Source: Branchiostoma floridae
Lineage: Eukaryota > Chordata > Leptocardii > Amphioxiformes > Branchiostomatidae
Assembly (NCBI RefSeq): GCF_000003815.2
Contig: NC_049995.1
Location: 9,733,743-9,797,742 of the forward strand
Direction: 5' to 3'
DNA length: 64,000 bases
Shown: positions 10,391-22,107 of the stretch, piece by piece
Layout of the letters: each line of letters starts with the position of its first letter
Numbering within the stretch: position 1 is the stretch's first letter
Translations under genes and position numbers: made by a program
The notes under the pieces: model-generated
Told to the model about the DNA's origin: nothing
Databases searched by the model: none
Seen by the model: only the letters and a program-made list of their open reading frames with translations

Positions 10391-13300
10391 TCAGCCACTT
10401 TTCTTGGCAGTGAACAGTAGGATCCCCTTAACGTCGGTTATCTTTGACTCTTCCCTCTCCGGAGATGGGTAGAAGAAAGTATTGAAGTCGGAGAAACCTG
10501 CGTCTTTGAAGGTCTGCACCACGAATTCCACTTCAATAGGAAGAAGCTTCGCTTTTACACCTCCTTCAGAAATGAAATATGAAATGTTTTCATATAATAA
10601 TCACCAGGTGTATTTTGCCAGCCAGTAGGTGCCCAAATTATGAGTAATGAGGCTGTTAAACATGGTCGAGGCACCTCCTCGAGCACGGAACCCCCGTTTT
10701 ACATGTACGTCCCTCCTGGAAGACGATTTCGTGGAAAGCTCCTTGGTCGACTACAAACTGAGTCACGTTTGGGACGGCATTCTCGCTACTGCAGCGCCAC
10801 CTACATCGGCTATAAGTAGCAGCAAGAATCGTATCCACCCATTCTAACCCTGATTATGGTGTCTGTCAGATGCCTAAATGTTGGAAGAAAGTTCTCCCTG
10901 GTTGTGCCTGAAGGACCTTACTATATGTATAATTGCGAACCTGATGAAGTTATTTACGGAGGAAATGTTTTCGTTGAAGAGGTTTATCCGTCAAGTATAA
11001 ATACAGTAAGTAGAAAACTGTTCAATCAGTGTCAGTGACACATTTCAATGCACAAACATATATCTCCAAATTTCGACCTACATGTGTTTGGAAGGAATTT
11101 TTATCCCTGTATGTATTGCTTACCGATATTGCAGAAGGTTGCCCCAATGTAAGTCGCAAAGACAATGGTCCCTCCTGGTTTCGAAAGAGTCGATATGTTT
11201 GCCACCGCTTTAGCATATGCTGCTCTGTGTGATAGAAAAATTATATTAAAAATATTTTTGTGTCAACTTATAACAGCCCTAATCAGCGTAAAACACAAGG
11301 GTCACAGGCATACGTTGTGCGGCAGCAGCTTGTTATATTACATTCAGTAAAACCTGTATCATATATGAAACAAATCTTGTACCTGTTACCACAAACGGGG
11401 AAAAAGAGTACTGTTTGGACATCTCTAGTTATGTATCTAAGACCAGTCCTGACAGTTCCTATTTTTACTAGGTGGGCTCTCTGTGTTAAGTTGTTTGCGT
11501 GTGTGTGCGTCGGTCTCCGTGTGTGTACTTGTGTGTTTGTGTGTGTGTGTGTATGTCGTCTCTCTCTATCTCTCTGTGTCTGTGTATCACTTGCCTATCT
11601 GAGTGTGTGTTTTTGTGTGTGTGTATGTATGTGTTTGGGCGTGTGTGTGTGTGTGTGTGTGTGGAATCTGTGTCTTTGTAACATGTGTCTGTGTATCACT
11701 TGTCTATCTGAGTGTGTGCTTGTGTGTATGTATGTGTTTGGGCGTATGTGTGTGTGTGGAATCTGTGTCATTGTAACATGTGTCTGTGTCTGTTTTCTGC
11801 ATTATTCCGCCATGAGTATACTCGAAGAAGGTATGGATGGATTGTAATGATATGTTTAATATATGTGGATAGTTCTTTGTGAGACAGATGTCAATGTCAA
11901 AATTGGGCCTCCTTAGATGCTTCATATTTAAAAAAATATCGTTTTTCTTATTGTCAACAGTCAACTTACCTATCTGGGCTGGCAGCCTCTACACAAAAAG
12001 CTGAGGTCACCACATCAAATGGTTCAAAGGTCAGAGGGTAAGTAGGGTTGGGTTGATGCACGTCGCAGTGCACTACCGCCTTGACCGCTTGGCGGAGCTT
12101 CTGTTCACGGTCCTCAATCTTTTCACTGTATAAGAAAAGAAAACTGGTATTACAAGAAAGATATAAACCTTTTGATTATTACATTATCATAAATTGTATT
12201 TTCGTCATCAAACTGGTTTAGGTTCATCGACTGGTTTTGGTGCTTCTTTTAATCTCCGCTAGACGGAGCTTCTGCTACTGATCCTCAATCTTTAGCTGTG
12301 TAAATGTAAGTTCTTTAAGCACAAATTCTGTGTATAGATCTTATAAAATGCATGTTTGATACACACCTGCTTCCTTCTAGGTCTAGGTAGTATTGGAAGT
12401 AAGATGTCCAATCAAAGGCGTTTTTATCCTTCTTAAGCCACTTCTCGAGCTCAGTCCTCGCATCCTGCATGATAAAAAACACATTATTTCAGAAAACGTT
12501 ACAAATTGTTGAAGCTCGTAAAGATGTCGCATATTGTGACTTAGTGCCTAGAATAGGGACTATAGTACGGTCTCCATCAGAAGTATTGTCTTTCAAAAGT
12601 TGGTATTGAATTTTATGCAAACTGTTACGGCTAATTCTACAATGATATTTACACCAATATAGAATGTTACGTTTTCGATTGCGCGTCTGTGTTTGTGTGT
12701 TTGCGTTTGTGTGAGTGTGTGTGTGTTTGCGTGTTTGTGTATGTCTGTGTGTGTGTGTGTGCCTGTGTGTTTGTGTGTGTGCGTGTGTGTGCGTGTGTTT
12801 GTGTGTGCGTGTGCGTGTGTCTTTGTGTGTGTGTGTGAGTGTGTGTGTGTTTATGTGTGTTTGTGTATGTGTGTGTGTGTGTATGTGTGTGTGTATATGT
12901 CTTTGTGTGTATTTGTGTGCATGTGTTTGTGTCTGTGTGTGTGTGTCTGTGTGTGTTGTGTATGCATGTGAGTGTGAGTCACAAAGTACACGAGTTACCT
13001 TGTCGTAATCGGAACACACGATCTCCGAGAAGAACTTGCTTGCGCTGATAACCTGGTAAAATGTAGAACCAGATCCGATGTCTATCAGACGACCACTATA
13101 GGACCCTGTAAAGTTAAAAGATAAAAGTAGTCCCATAGACGTTTTAAGGCCGTAGGCAGTGGGTTGTTGTTATCCACTGTGTCTAGAACATTGTATTGCA
13201 AGGCAGGGCCTAAGGCCACAGCAGGTAAATTTTATGGATGACATCCTCTGCAGACTGAAAAAATAGTGCGATAGGGCAAAAAAAACAAGATTAGTGGAAA

Positions 13301-16300
13301 ACAAATGGCTACATTTGAAACAAGCATGGTGTTTATAAAAACACAGGCGACGAAAGGTTACGATGGAATAGTTGTTTGTTTGTTTGTTTGTTTTATTAAG
13401 ACCTCTGCTGTCAAAGACACCCTTTGTCTCTGATGTGGACTGTCTGTGCCTTGACAGTATATGAATGAATGAATGAATGACCTTAATTGTACACGGTGCA
13501 ATGCATGGCAGTAACTATTACACAGAGTGTGAAATAAAGGTATTGGGTAAGACTGAATATCCTTATTACTATAACAATAAATGCTAGCATAAATTTCGAT
13601 ATCAAATTTCAATCGAGCGGGGATTATCATGAGCGTCAGTATATTTTCTAATAACATTGTTAACAAAGCTGTCTCCTATATTTGCCTATTTTTGCGTTGT
13701 GCCATTGAAGATACTTTATATTTATATACATTCAAATCTGTCTGTAGCATCTAGTCTCTTAAAATCTGATCTACTTGATTCTATAAATGTTAATAACTTA
13801 CGACGTAACGTATTATATCTAGAATAATCTACAACGAAGTGGAATTCATTTTCATATGGATAAAATGTTGGTTTATTAGGGGATTAATCGCCTCATGGCC
13901 GATTGACAATGTCACACTGGTGACCCTAAGTAGCCCATTGAGAGTCCCAAAGCACAGACTGCCAGACCAGCTGCATGCAGGACATCTGGAGCGGATTTCA
14001 GCCCATTCCAGTATACCGTGCCCGTGGGGACAGCTGTGTCTGTTAAATCATAACACTCGCACCACATGTACAACTGAAACCCGAGCTCAGGGGACAGTGT
14101 TAAACAGGTGCCCACTGACAAGCTTAGTACTGGGAGTTGATGGGGACATCTGTGGAAACGTTCCACTCGCAACACCACCTGTACAACTGGATCCTATGCT
14201 TAGGGGACAGTGTTTAAAACAGGTACTAGTACCCACTGTCACGTTATTGTTGACGCAAATTTTACATCAATGAATGTAAATCTTACATTAGAATCTCAAA
14301 TAGGCTATGCAGCAAAGAAGTGCAATATCAGCATGATCAAGATCCACGCAGACAGAAGGTGGCACTGATTTAAGCTGGTACTGACACGGCTGGGTACATC
14401 TAAGGATAAAAACAACTTCAAGTTTCAAGCGATACAAAACAGAGCGGCCAGGATCACCCTTAGATGCGACAGGTCCGACAGGTCCAGAGACTCTTTACAG
14501 TTTACTGCAGATGCTAATGTTAGTGCCGTTAAACTTGAAAAACATGATCCAGCAGAAAACTTAGTGACTTTTCATGAGTCATGAAAACAAACCATAAGTG
14601 TCAATATGTAGACTACTCACAATGCAAGATCACTGTTATCAGACCAAATCTTCAAAGTCAGAAAATATCCGCTCTCTGAAACCCAGAACAAATTTAAATG
14701 CTCAAAACTGAACAATTTCTGCACAGAACGTCTAACACATGGAATAGTTTGCTGTAAGGAAATTAGATTTTGTCCCATTGTTCATGGATCTTACGTAGAC
14801 TTCCTACTTTTTGTGACTCTTTTGAAAAGTTGCTGTATATGATATTTTCCTGTGGCTGTGTGTTATCTAGATTTGTTCCATGGATATTGATGAATAAAGG
14901 ATAACAGGAAGAATACAGATGCTATAGACATTGTAAAAGCTAATCGTGTCTCCAAATAAATTCATAGGATGTTACCAACATATAGATAGCTGTGTGTCAG
15001 TACTGTTATCAATTACCACATGTGCAATGATTGATGACCAGATGGACAGACAGCTGGGCGGAGATTTGTGTGGAAAGCAGGGTGGACGTTATTTGTTGGG
15101 AGGAAAAGTGGGAGGAGAGAAGGGTGGACCTTATTGGGTGTTTACATGTTAGATCAACCCAAAGGCGGAGCACAGAGATAGGGAAGAGCATTCGAGAACT
15201 TTTGAGTGAACACAATAGACCCTCCAGTGATGGGAGCAGACGTACTGGATGGGAGCAGACGTAATCAGGCGTCTAGTCTATCATCGTTCAGGCGATCTTT
15301 GGCCGAGTTTTCTTGGGGACAGACGGACACAGAACAGCACAAAAGGTGAGTGATCATCATTTTCCAGCTTCATGTATTACGTATCCTTGTCCAAACTATT
15401 ATGTGGTTGTTTCTAATTGTTCTAGTTGTCTCGACGAACCTACCCAGGGTTAGCCTGCTTGCTAGACTGTTCTGTTTCTTCAAAATTCTAGAGCTAACTG
15501 ACAGACCATCTCCTTGGCTGACATGACAAGGAATTTTACCACAGACACCCCTAAGTTAGACCAATTAAAAAAAGAAACTGTGCAATGAACACTCTCGCTT
15601 ACTAGACAGGATAGCATGCTGTTGGGGGAAAAGTCTTTGTTCCTTTGTTTCCCATGGCCAGCTGCGTAACTTAACACGTGCTAACTCATAAATCACTAGG
15701 TCATGGGGGGGGGGGGGCACACCTGCGATGCAGATGTTTAGCCGCATGCTAGGGATAGGGCGTACCAAATAATTCTATATGGATGCTATCATAGTGAGCG
15801 TTGATTGCAAACAAATTTGTTGTCAAAATATAATTTGTCACATTTTCTGGATCTGCGATGCAGATGTTTAGCCGCATGCTAGGGATAGGGCGTACCAAAT
15901 AATTCTATGGATGCTATCATAGTGAGCGTTGATTGCAAACGAATTTGTTGTCAAAATATAATTTGTCACATTTTCTGGAGTTACACATTTTCTGGAAATT
16001 TTGTGTTATATGTCATTGGATTTGAATATGCAGGGGGTAAGTAAAGACATCAGAGCCCACATTCCCCTCTTTATATGTTGAGTGCGTTAACATGTTTATC
16101 TTGAATGTATAGCAATAATTTGATTTTGAATGAGGGCCACAGCCTTAGAACCATGTGTATGAGTTAGTGAAACATATACAGTCAAAATTATTTTTTCAGT
16201 TTTGTTATTTTATGTACATTGACATATTTCCTATCATTTCTTTTGCCGCACATGCGTTATGACCTCTGTGAAGGGCTTAAGATAATTTGTTCAATGCCCA

Positions 16301-19167
16301 ACTTGAGTACCGCACGTGTGCTCACGAAGATGAAGTCGTAGATATTTGTTACTTGCCTTTGAATTAAACGCCAAGGGGCATCTTTAGCCAAAATATGAGA
16401 AGAAGCCATGATGTTTCAAATAAAAAGTTTGAAAGAAAATCCCTTCGGAAGGTACGCATCCTCAGTACACAATTGTTTCTTTTGCAACTGCATGGGGCTG
16501 ACCATTACACATGAGATTTTTCATAAAGAATAAAGAGAGAGATCCGTCAATGACTCATCATGATTTATGAAGAATGTAACATCATTCATTTCGAGAAGTC
16601 CGGATAGGAACTGTTAAGAGCAGTACAGCCCTAGAACAAAACAGAAACGCGGTGTGCTGGGTGATATAGTTTTTCACTGAATATATCACTAACGTTACAT
16701 GCAGTATCAATCCCAAACCTTTTCTGACAACTAATGGATTCAAATGTATTCAATTACTGTAAAGCCAAAGTTGGGAGTAATTCCACATCTTTCTTTTTTC
16801 CTCTCACAAGGAATTACAACATATGAAGGATGGAAAGATGGCCCAACCAGATCCCACAGCTTGTCATGAGAACAAGTTACACAGACGGATGCTGTTCAAA
16901 CAATTTTCCTGAACAGCGAGGTTTGTTACTTCATTGTTCTTATTGCTCATATAGTTTCAGTATCCAAAGTAATAGAGGTAACAGTGGGCAGAATGGTCGG
17001 TTAAAAATGGACCTTTAAAGGCACAAGGGGGCTTAAATGCACAAACATAGGGAGCATTGAAAACTAGAAGTACAAACCTATGAGTGGATGTTGGGTGTTG
17101 GTTGATCTGGGCACGTCGTTTTTTCGAACCTTTATTTATTGATTTTGAAAAAAAAGACATTTGACAGCTAAGCAATCTAAAGAAACCCATAGGGATTCAT
17201 ACATGTTGACATATTGATCATGGAATATGTTTGTGTCCGTCAACTATATCTGACCTGTTCTATATCATTTCTTTCAGCTCTACAAGGCGACAACGACAAC
17301 AGTCACAAGAAATTAATAGTTGAACTTGGGCGACAATCAGATTGATAGTAACCGTAGCTTTACAATGCAACACAATCTATCACCTCAACGAAACGGAAGT
17401 CAATGCACATGTAGTCAGGCTTGACTCTATAGTTCCAGGAATTTTGTAAGCATGCAAACAATTTATTATACGGCCAACAGAATTACAAAAGAAATGTTTT
17501 GCTTGAATGTATTACCAAGTGTCATTGTTATAGAAGTAAATCCAAAGTTATAGGAATGACGCATCGTTGCCATTCTCTGCCAGGTTTTTATATTCTCTGT
17601 GTTTTGTCTTGAGATATGATAAAAGTATATATGATGTGTATGTTGATGAAATAAAAGGTATAGGCAATTGTGTGGATCGTTTGTTTTGGAAATGAGTAGT
17701 CTTTAAAATGTGGACAGTCATGGCCTTTTCTGCTTTCTACAAATATCTTGCAAATAAAAATTGTTTCAAATCAGATTTAATAGATTCAAAATACGACTGT
17801 GTTCACAGGTGAAACAAAAAAAACCTACTTTAAACATTAAAGCTTTAATATAGTGTTCCTATTTCTCTCAAAGAACACCAAAAGAGCGATTGAGAGTTGT
17901 AATATAAATCTTAATTGCCAGAAACAGAAAAACGTCCTTAATGCATTGATTATGACAATGTTTTTTTGTGCTGAAAGAAGCAAATTGCCCGAAACAATAA
18001 ATCATGTGACGGTAAAATACCAAGCAACAAAGGCCATTTCTGTTCCGACAAAAGACCAAACAGGCAAAGGCTACCTCAAAACGAATTCCCCAGGGAATGC
18101 ATTCGTGCAATTTTTGGAATATTTTCAAAGCAATCGTAATACTGTAGAATGCCTCCGCCCCTGAGGCGTCGCCAAAAAAAAATAGGTACCATTAAGTTGT
18201 GATGAATGCTGTAACGAGAATTAAAGGGACAAAACATGGTATCAGAGCCAACAAGGCATTCATTCCTGTATTCAAGACATGAACTGGTGTGGTAAAAGCG
18301 ACACTAGTGTGGTAGACTGGTATCACCAACAAAGTTGGTAACCACACCCATGGCATCCATATTGGTGTTACTTTTACAACTATCCAATAAGTTTTATTTC
18401 TACAACTACAGTCCTGGGTACCTCGAAAGTGTTACTTCTACAAATACAATTATTAGGCTAAATCACAACATATTTGCTTATTTTGGTACGTTATCGCCAT
18501 GTTAACCAACCCTGCAAAAGAAAAAAAAATCTTGTTTTTTTTTCTGAAATCAGGTGAAAATTAATGGGCGCGCTGATGTCATCCATAAAATTTACTTGCT
18601 GTGGCCTAACCCTCATCTTCCAACATTAGGTACCCTTTTAACACCTGGATGGCCCTTAGAGTGAGGAAAGTGTTTATATTAAGTGTCTTTCCCAAGGGCA
18701 CGGTGTGTACCCAGTAGTGCTAGGAATCTAACCCAAGACCTTTTAACATAATGTTTGCTTAGCCACACGACGCCAAGACATAGGCACGGTCACACATAGG
18801 GCCCCGTTAGAAACCGTCTGTGCATTTATCTAAAAAGTCGCATGGGGGCGATAGTAACGTTGTAATGTTTTGATTCATTAACAGTTGATGGACGATGTTG
18901 TGTAAGTCGTATATCTTGAGCGATTGGAAGACTCCCCTTAACCAACCAGCTTCCTCTATCAAAATCTAAGGCTGTTTGCATCAAAATGTGCATGTATTAC
19001 ATCCTAGATTTTATGGAAAGACTCTTACCGCCACCGAACACATCGTGGAAGAATTCCATGGTTTTCATAGAACCCTCTCCTTCCTCATTATTGATGTCTG
19101 CGTCCAAAGTGATGAAAAACTCGTTCAAGTACTCTCTGCCCCAGGGTACCTTGCCACCCGTAGCCAT
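10391..19167 (-). CDS. NNMT/INMT-like class I N-methyltransferase, complete, six exons
   Basis: SAM-dependent small-molecule methyltransferase of the NNMT/PNMT/TEMT family, probably cytosolic. Exons in transcript order: 19167-19029, 13105-12999, 12464-12367, 12125-11970, 11224-11124, 10563-10391 (139+107+98+156+101+173 = 774 bases, 257 residues plus stop; NNMT has 264). All junctions are GT-AG and in phase. Landmarks: ATG at 19167 (MATGGKVPW), REYLNEFF; SAM motif LIDIGSGSTFYQ; CSDYDK; LEKWLKKDKNAFDW; YLDLEG; LRQAVKAVVHCDVH; CVEAASPD; LSKPGGTIVFATY; KDAGFSDF; end FTAKKSG. The GSG loop and the acidic residue after strand 2 support SAM binding. The family's nicotinamide-contacting aspartate region (MDAL in NNMT) reads FATY here, so nicotinamide is an unlikely substrate; an amine or another acceptor is more plausible (inference). 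Its first intron holds most of the local repeats. Confidence 0.92.
10640..10960. repeat. Composite repeat in methyltransferase intron 5
   Basis: Contains GAGGCACCTCCTCGAGCACG (compare 26935, 30255 and the complement near 37847), then CACGTTTGGGAC and GCAGCGCCACCTACATCGGC of the hairpin family seen at 478-825, then TGGTGTCTGTCAGATGCC. Looks like a dispersed element fused to a hairpin-family fragment. The ORF at 10647-10847 is repeat-derived. Confidence 0.55.
11497..11796. repeat. Imperfect (GT)n tract with a ~130-base internal duplication
   Basis: GT-rich on the plus strand, so CA-rich in the methyltransferase transcript (intron 4). The phrase TGTGTATCACTTGCCTATCT, or its CTTGTC variant, followed by GAGTGTGTG occurs twice (near 11581 and 11690), so the tract expanded partly by duplicating a longer unit. 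Confidence 0.9.
12681..12977. repeat. (GT)n tract directly beside methyltransferase exon 2 donor
   Basis: About 300 bases of GT-rich sequence with scattered GC, TT and AT interruptions. In the minus-strand transcript it is a CA-rich run starting about 20 bases downstream of the exon 2 donor (GT at 12998-12997). Confidence 0.95.
13840..14260. repeat. Unrecognised stretch with an internal ~70-base duplication
   Basis: CACTCGCACCACATGTACAA with AGGGGACAGTGTTAAACAGG (near 14056-14110) recurs as CACTCGCAACACCACCTGTA with AGGGGACAGTGTTTAAAACA (14166-14220). An open frame of 144 codons spans it, but it contains the repeat, lacks a recognisable family and lies inside an intron on the other strand, so I do not call it a gene. 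Confidence 0.5.
14390..14790 (+). mobile_element. Degenerate non-LTR retrotransposon (LINE) 3' coding remnant
   Basis: Short in-frame pieces resemble the end of LINE ORF2: FQAIQNRAARITLRCD near 14427-14470 and NTWNSLL near 14728-14748, in the usual order, with stops and shifts between. Plus strand, inside intron 1 of the methyltransferase gene, which lies on the other strand. Confidence 0.6.
15723..15980. repeat. Tandem duplication of a 130-base unit
   Basis: Two near-identical copies starting CTGCGATGCAGATGTTTAGC at 15723 and 15853. They differ by a 2-base TA insertion (TCTATATGG against TCTATGG) and an A/G change. Neighbouring single-copy sequence is unremarkable. Confidence 0.95.
15981..17840. 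other. Intron 1 interior, nothing recognised
   Basis: AT-rich sequence within the first intron of the methyltransferase gene. Short open frames only, no conserved protein, no RNA gene and no clear repeat seen by eye. Confidence 0.4.
18612..18770 (-). mobile_element. SINE fragment, minus strand
   Basis: Read on the minus strand it gives GTGCCCTTGGGAAAGACACT, TTTCCTCACTCT, then CAGGTGTTAAAAGGGTACCT, in the order of the body of the SINE at 24990-25489 (GTGCCCTTGGGAAATGCGCT, TTTCCTCACTTT, CAGGTGTAAATGAGTACCT). The tRNA-like head is only partly kept. Confidence 0.7.
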
Positions 19168-19378
19168 GGTTACCTCCAGTTTCGAGCTTGTATCGTCTGC
19201 AGTGAGACTCAGAGGTAGGCGCTGTGTGAACGTGCTAGTTGGAAGAACAACACCTAGTTTGAGTATACGTAGCAGTTGCGAGCTAGATATTGATAAGGTA
19301 ACGTGTTTGCTTTGTGACGAACGTTGAAGTTCCGAGTCTGCCGTTTTTACGCCTCCCTTTAAAAGGGTAAAAATTTTT

Positions 19379-19478
19379 TGGGGGGGGGGGGGGGGGGGGT
19401 GATTCCGCTTTTTTCCATATGGGATGGGAGGGTGGGATATTGTCGCATGTGTGTGTGCGAGCCTGCGCGCGTCTGTGT

Positions 19479-19524
<46 letters not shown>

Positions 19525-19660
19525 GTGTGTGTGTGTGCGCGTGCGTGTGTGTGTGTATGTGTGTGTGTGTATGTGTATGTGTGTGTGTGTGTGTGTGTGC
19601 GTGCGTGTGTGTGTGTGCGCGCGTGCGTGCGTGTGTGTGTGTGCACGTGCGCATGCGTGT
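19379..19660. repeat. G homopolymer and long (GT)n tract upstream of methyltransferase exon 1
   Basis: A run of about 20 G at 19379-19399 is followed by an alternating GT/GC tract at about 19446-19655. It lies 210-490 bases upstream of the methyltransferase ATG (minus strand), hence in the 5' untranslated or promoter region. Alternating purine-pyrimidine DNA with GC steps is prone to the Z form; open frames here are artefacts. Confidence 0.95.
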
Positions 19661-20274
19661 GTACCGGCCAACTCCTTTCCCGGCATACAGGAACTTAGCC
19701 CATGTTCAAAATCACGAATCAGTGCTCCTCCAAAAAATAAGCACCGACGCTTTACAACGTTAGAGCATACCAGAGGACTCGAAACAAGAACCTCTGAGCC
19801 AAACACCCCACAGCTACGCTGCGCCGCGTATCATCTTTACGTTCTTGACACAATGAAACACCGAGTCTTCTCATCTCAGCAAACCTTTAGAAAAAAAGTG
19901 CAAAAAATTCCCATAAATGTAACTGTTACGTACGCCCCTCCCCCACCCTTTTCATAACGGATAGTGTGTTTCAAACCATTTAAAAGCTAAGTGTAAGATG
20001 ACGCTCAGTTTGCAACGACTGTGTGGCGAGAACATGGCTTATCTAAAGGGTCCGTTTTTAGATTTTGTAACAACTACTTTTGGTACTCTCCAAGTAGAGG
20101 TTGCATATGTAACTCATGTACTAATTTTCGTATGTTCCTTTCGAAATCAGCAAGGTAATTGGTGTTCGATGATTGAATGAAGCAGCCATACATGCCAAAT
20201 TGAAAATTTAATCATACCTGCTTGTCAATCAGTAACTCATCGGTAATTTAAGCTCCGTTGTTAGTTAAGTCAAT

Positions 20275-20462
20275 TACTATTCTAATTGAGGCATGTGAAT
20301 GCTGCTGACGTGGTTTCGCGTCGTTAAGAGGCGACACCTGGTCAGGAGCAGCTGTCCACGTGCTCTCATTAACTACCTGTACATCCTCACATGTCCATAT
20401 ATAGAACCTTTAATACGCCTCAGAGCTTGTATTTTCTATCTGTTGAATCTACGCCGCAGAGG
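20275..20462. repeat. 188-base direct repeat, copy A
   Basis: Starts TACTATTCTAATTGAGGC and includes GGTTTCGCGTCGTTAAGAGG and CAGAGCTTGTATTTTCTATC. About 90 percent like copy B at 22573-22758, in the same orientation and 2.3 kb away. Could be terminal repeats of a small retroelement or two members of a dispersed family. Confidence 0.85.
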
Positions 20463-20876
20463 CAGGACGTAGGTAGCTCGAGAGCCAGAGTTCGTCATTT
20501 TTGCTTACTGCGACCGCCCGCCTCGTCGGCTCTTTTTCTACCCCTGCTGCCGGCTATAAGCGAGGAACCCAGCCTGCATCTGCGGGCTAGGAACTTCAGG
20601 AACGCACTGGAATTTGGTGCTTTGAGCCTTATATTCGTCAGGTAACATTCGGAAGCGTTAGAAATTCGACCGACTTTTACGGTAATACCCACGTTAGTTT
20701 TGCCGTGTGATTTGCCATGTTTGACCTCACACCGGCCTAAGTTTTGATAGTTGGTTCTCGTTTTTGTGTGTATTTATTTTAATTTTGCGCGGTGAGTGTT
20801 AATTTCACAGCCGTGCAGTTATGTTGATTCGCTGAAAGAAGTGTTAACATTTATCATTAGTTCAGTTTCATATGCT

Positions 20877-21126
20877 AATTTGGCAAACGGCATACTCGCA
20901 GCTGAAGTTTGACACGTTGTCGTGATGATTCGTTTTCTGGTATTAGTAGTTTGACATATAATTCTGGCGAATGGTATGCTCGCTGTGGAGGTTCGACATG
21001 TGAAGGTGGCGAATGGTTTGCTCGCCATGTTACGGTTTGAAATATGAAGTTGGCGAATGGTTTGCTCGTAATATATTACGTTTAGACGCTTTGACATGTA
21101 AAGTTGGCGAATGGTATACTCGCAGA
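20877..21126. repeat. Degenerate tandem array, ~5 units of 45-55 bases
   Basis: Units share TGGCGAATGGT(A/T)T(A/G)CTCGC followed by a (G)TTTGACATGTAAAG-like phrase; clear units start near 20879, 20964, 21007, 21052 and 21107. Spacing varies because the linker differs. Non-coding. Confidence 0.85.
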
Positions 21127-21529
21127 GGATCAACAAGTCCGATCATCAGTGAATTCCCAGACGTACATTTTATGCCGTTCTTCAAGTTCTGCGTTGGCCG
21201 CCGCTAGATTTTGCATATCTTTGCTAGTCTGTTCCTAATTTCTTCAATTCCACGATTACTGAAGATCCATCCTCTCAGTCTTGCTACGGGCACCGGGTTG
21301 ACCTCTACGTTGGTAGGCCCCTAACCAGGGGTTGGTGTCTCGTCCTAGGGCTGACCTTGGATGGATCGTCATTTGTAGTTTTGCATAGTGTCCAGTTAAG
21401 CTGCATTTCGTTGGTTAAGCAGACCTATAGATACGTGGTGAAAACTTTAGCAGTGGATTGCGTTTCTGTTTCGGCAGCTCAGTCTTAATCAAAGGTCAGC
21501 CTTGGGAAGGCTCCAACCTAGGGCTTGGT

Positions 21530-21970
21530 ATCGGTACAGCGTACCGGTACAAAACCGATTTTTCTTATTGGACCGGTCCAGAAAAACCGGACCTGAAAAA
21601 ATTAGGTGGACCGGATGTTGGAACGATTAGAAAATTAACAGATTATTTCATCAGGCATTTACACGTTTTGGCGCTTGCAGGTGGAAGAAAATAACAAGAG
21701 TGAAGTAGAGCAGAGTTTATAGTAATTTCTACCAAGTTTTACAGCCAATTGGACAGGTGCAGTTAGAGTTGTAGGATTTTAAAACACCAGTGTGAGTCTA
21801 TGTATGTGAGTCTAATACTCCACCAAACATATTTCTTTGTAGTGAAACGGACCATTGGTATGAGTCATACTGAATCAGGTCCAGGTTCAGGTCCGGACCT
21901 GGACCTGATCCTCTGGACCTGAACCGGACCTGGACCTGAATTTTCTGTACCGGTACCCAGTCCTACTCCA
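21530..21970. repeat. GGTCC/GGACC-rich repeat, inverted copy at 62685-63150
   Basis: Contains TATCGGTACAGCGTACCGGT, TATTGGACCGGTCCAGAAAA and a dyad-rich block at 21880-21960 (TCAGGTCCAGGTTCAGGTCC, then GGACCTGAATTTTCTGTACC). The same phrases appear inverted inside the TAA-flanked element at 62446-63327, so this is probably the internal part of another member that has lost its ends. Confidence 0.65.
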
Positions 21971-22015
21971 ACCTCTTTTTCTGCAAAAGTTCACTGCAGA
22001 ATTTTGAACAAAATT

Positions 22016-22107
22016 TAGGTATGGGGAAAAGATTGAGGTTTGGGGAAAGGATTGAGGTTTGGGAACAGGAATGAGGTTTGGGGAAAGGTTTAAGGTTTGG
22101 GGAAAGT
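22016..22107. repeat. Minisatellite, ~20-base unit
   Basis: Four to five imperfect copies of TTGAGGTTTGGGGAAAGGA. Confidence 0.9.

Larger units (their letters stand above)
13211..18609. mobile_element. Inverted-repeat pair flanked by TAA, possible PIF/Harbinger-type ends
   Basis: At 13211-13245, TAA is followed by GGCCACAGCAGGTAAATTTT and ATGGATGACATC; at 18575-18609 the complement ends GTGGCC then TAA. The arms match at all but one or two of about 32 positions, and TAA stands as a direct 3-base repeat outside each. Three-base TWA target duplications and GG-starting ends are typical of PIF/Harbinger elements. Either one 5.4 kb composite element or two separate family members facing each other. 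No transposase frame is recognised inside, and a LINE remnant and tandem duplication are nested within. Confidence 0.5.

Noticed and set aside
12489..13136. 215-codon minus-strand open frame rich in His/Thr
   Set aside because: Only its first part (13105-12999) is the methyltransferase exon; the rest reads through the (CA)n intron.
13839..14273. 144-codon plus-strand frame
   Set aside because: Contains an internal DNA repeat, matches no family, and lies in an intron of a gene on the other strand.
18997..19806. 269-codon minus-strand frame
   Set aside because: The upstream half is translated (CA)n repeat and poly-C; only 19167-19029 is the real first exon.
20391..20645. 84-codon frame ending at a donor-like site
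   Set aside because: Partly inside a direct repeat and without a recognisable domain; not enough to call an exon.
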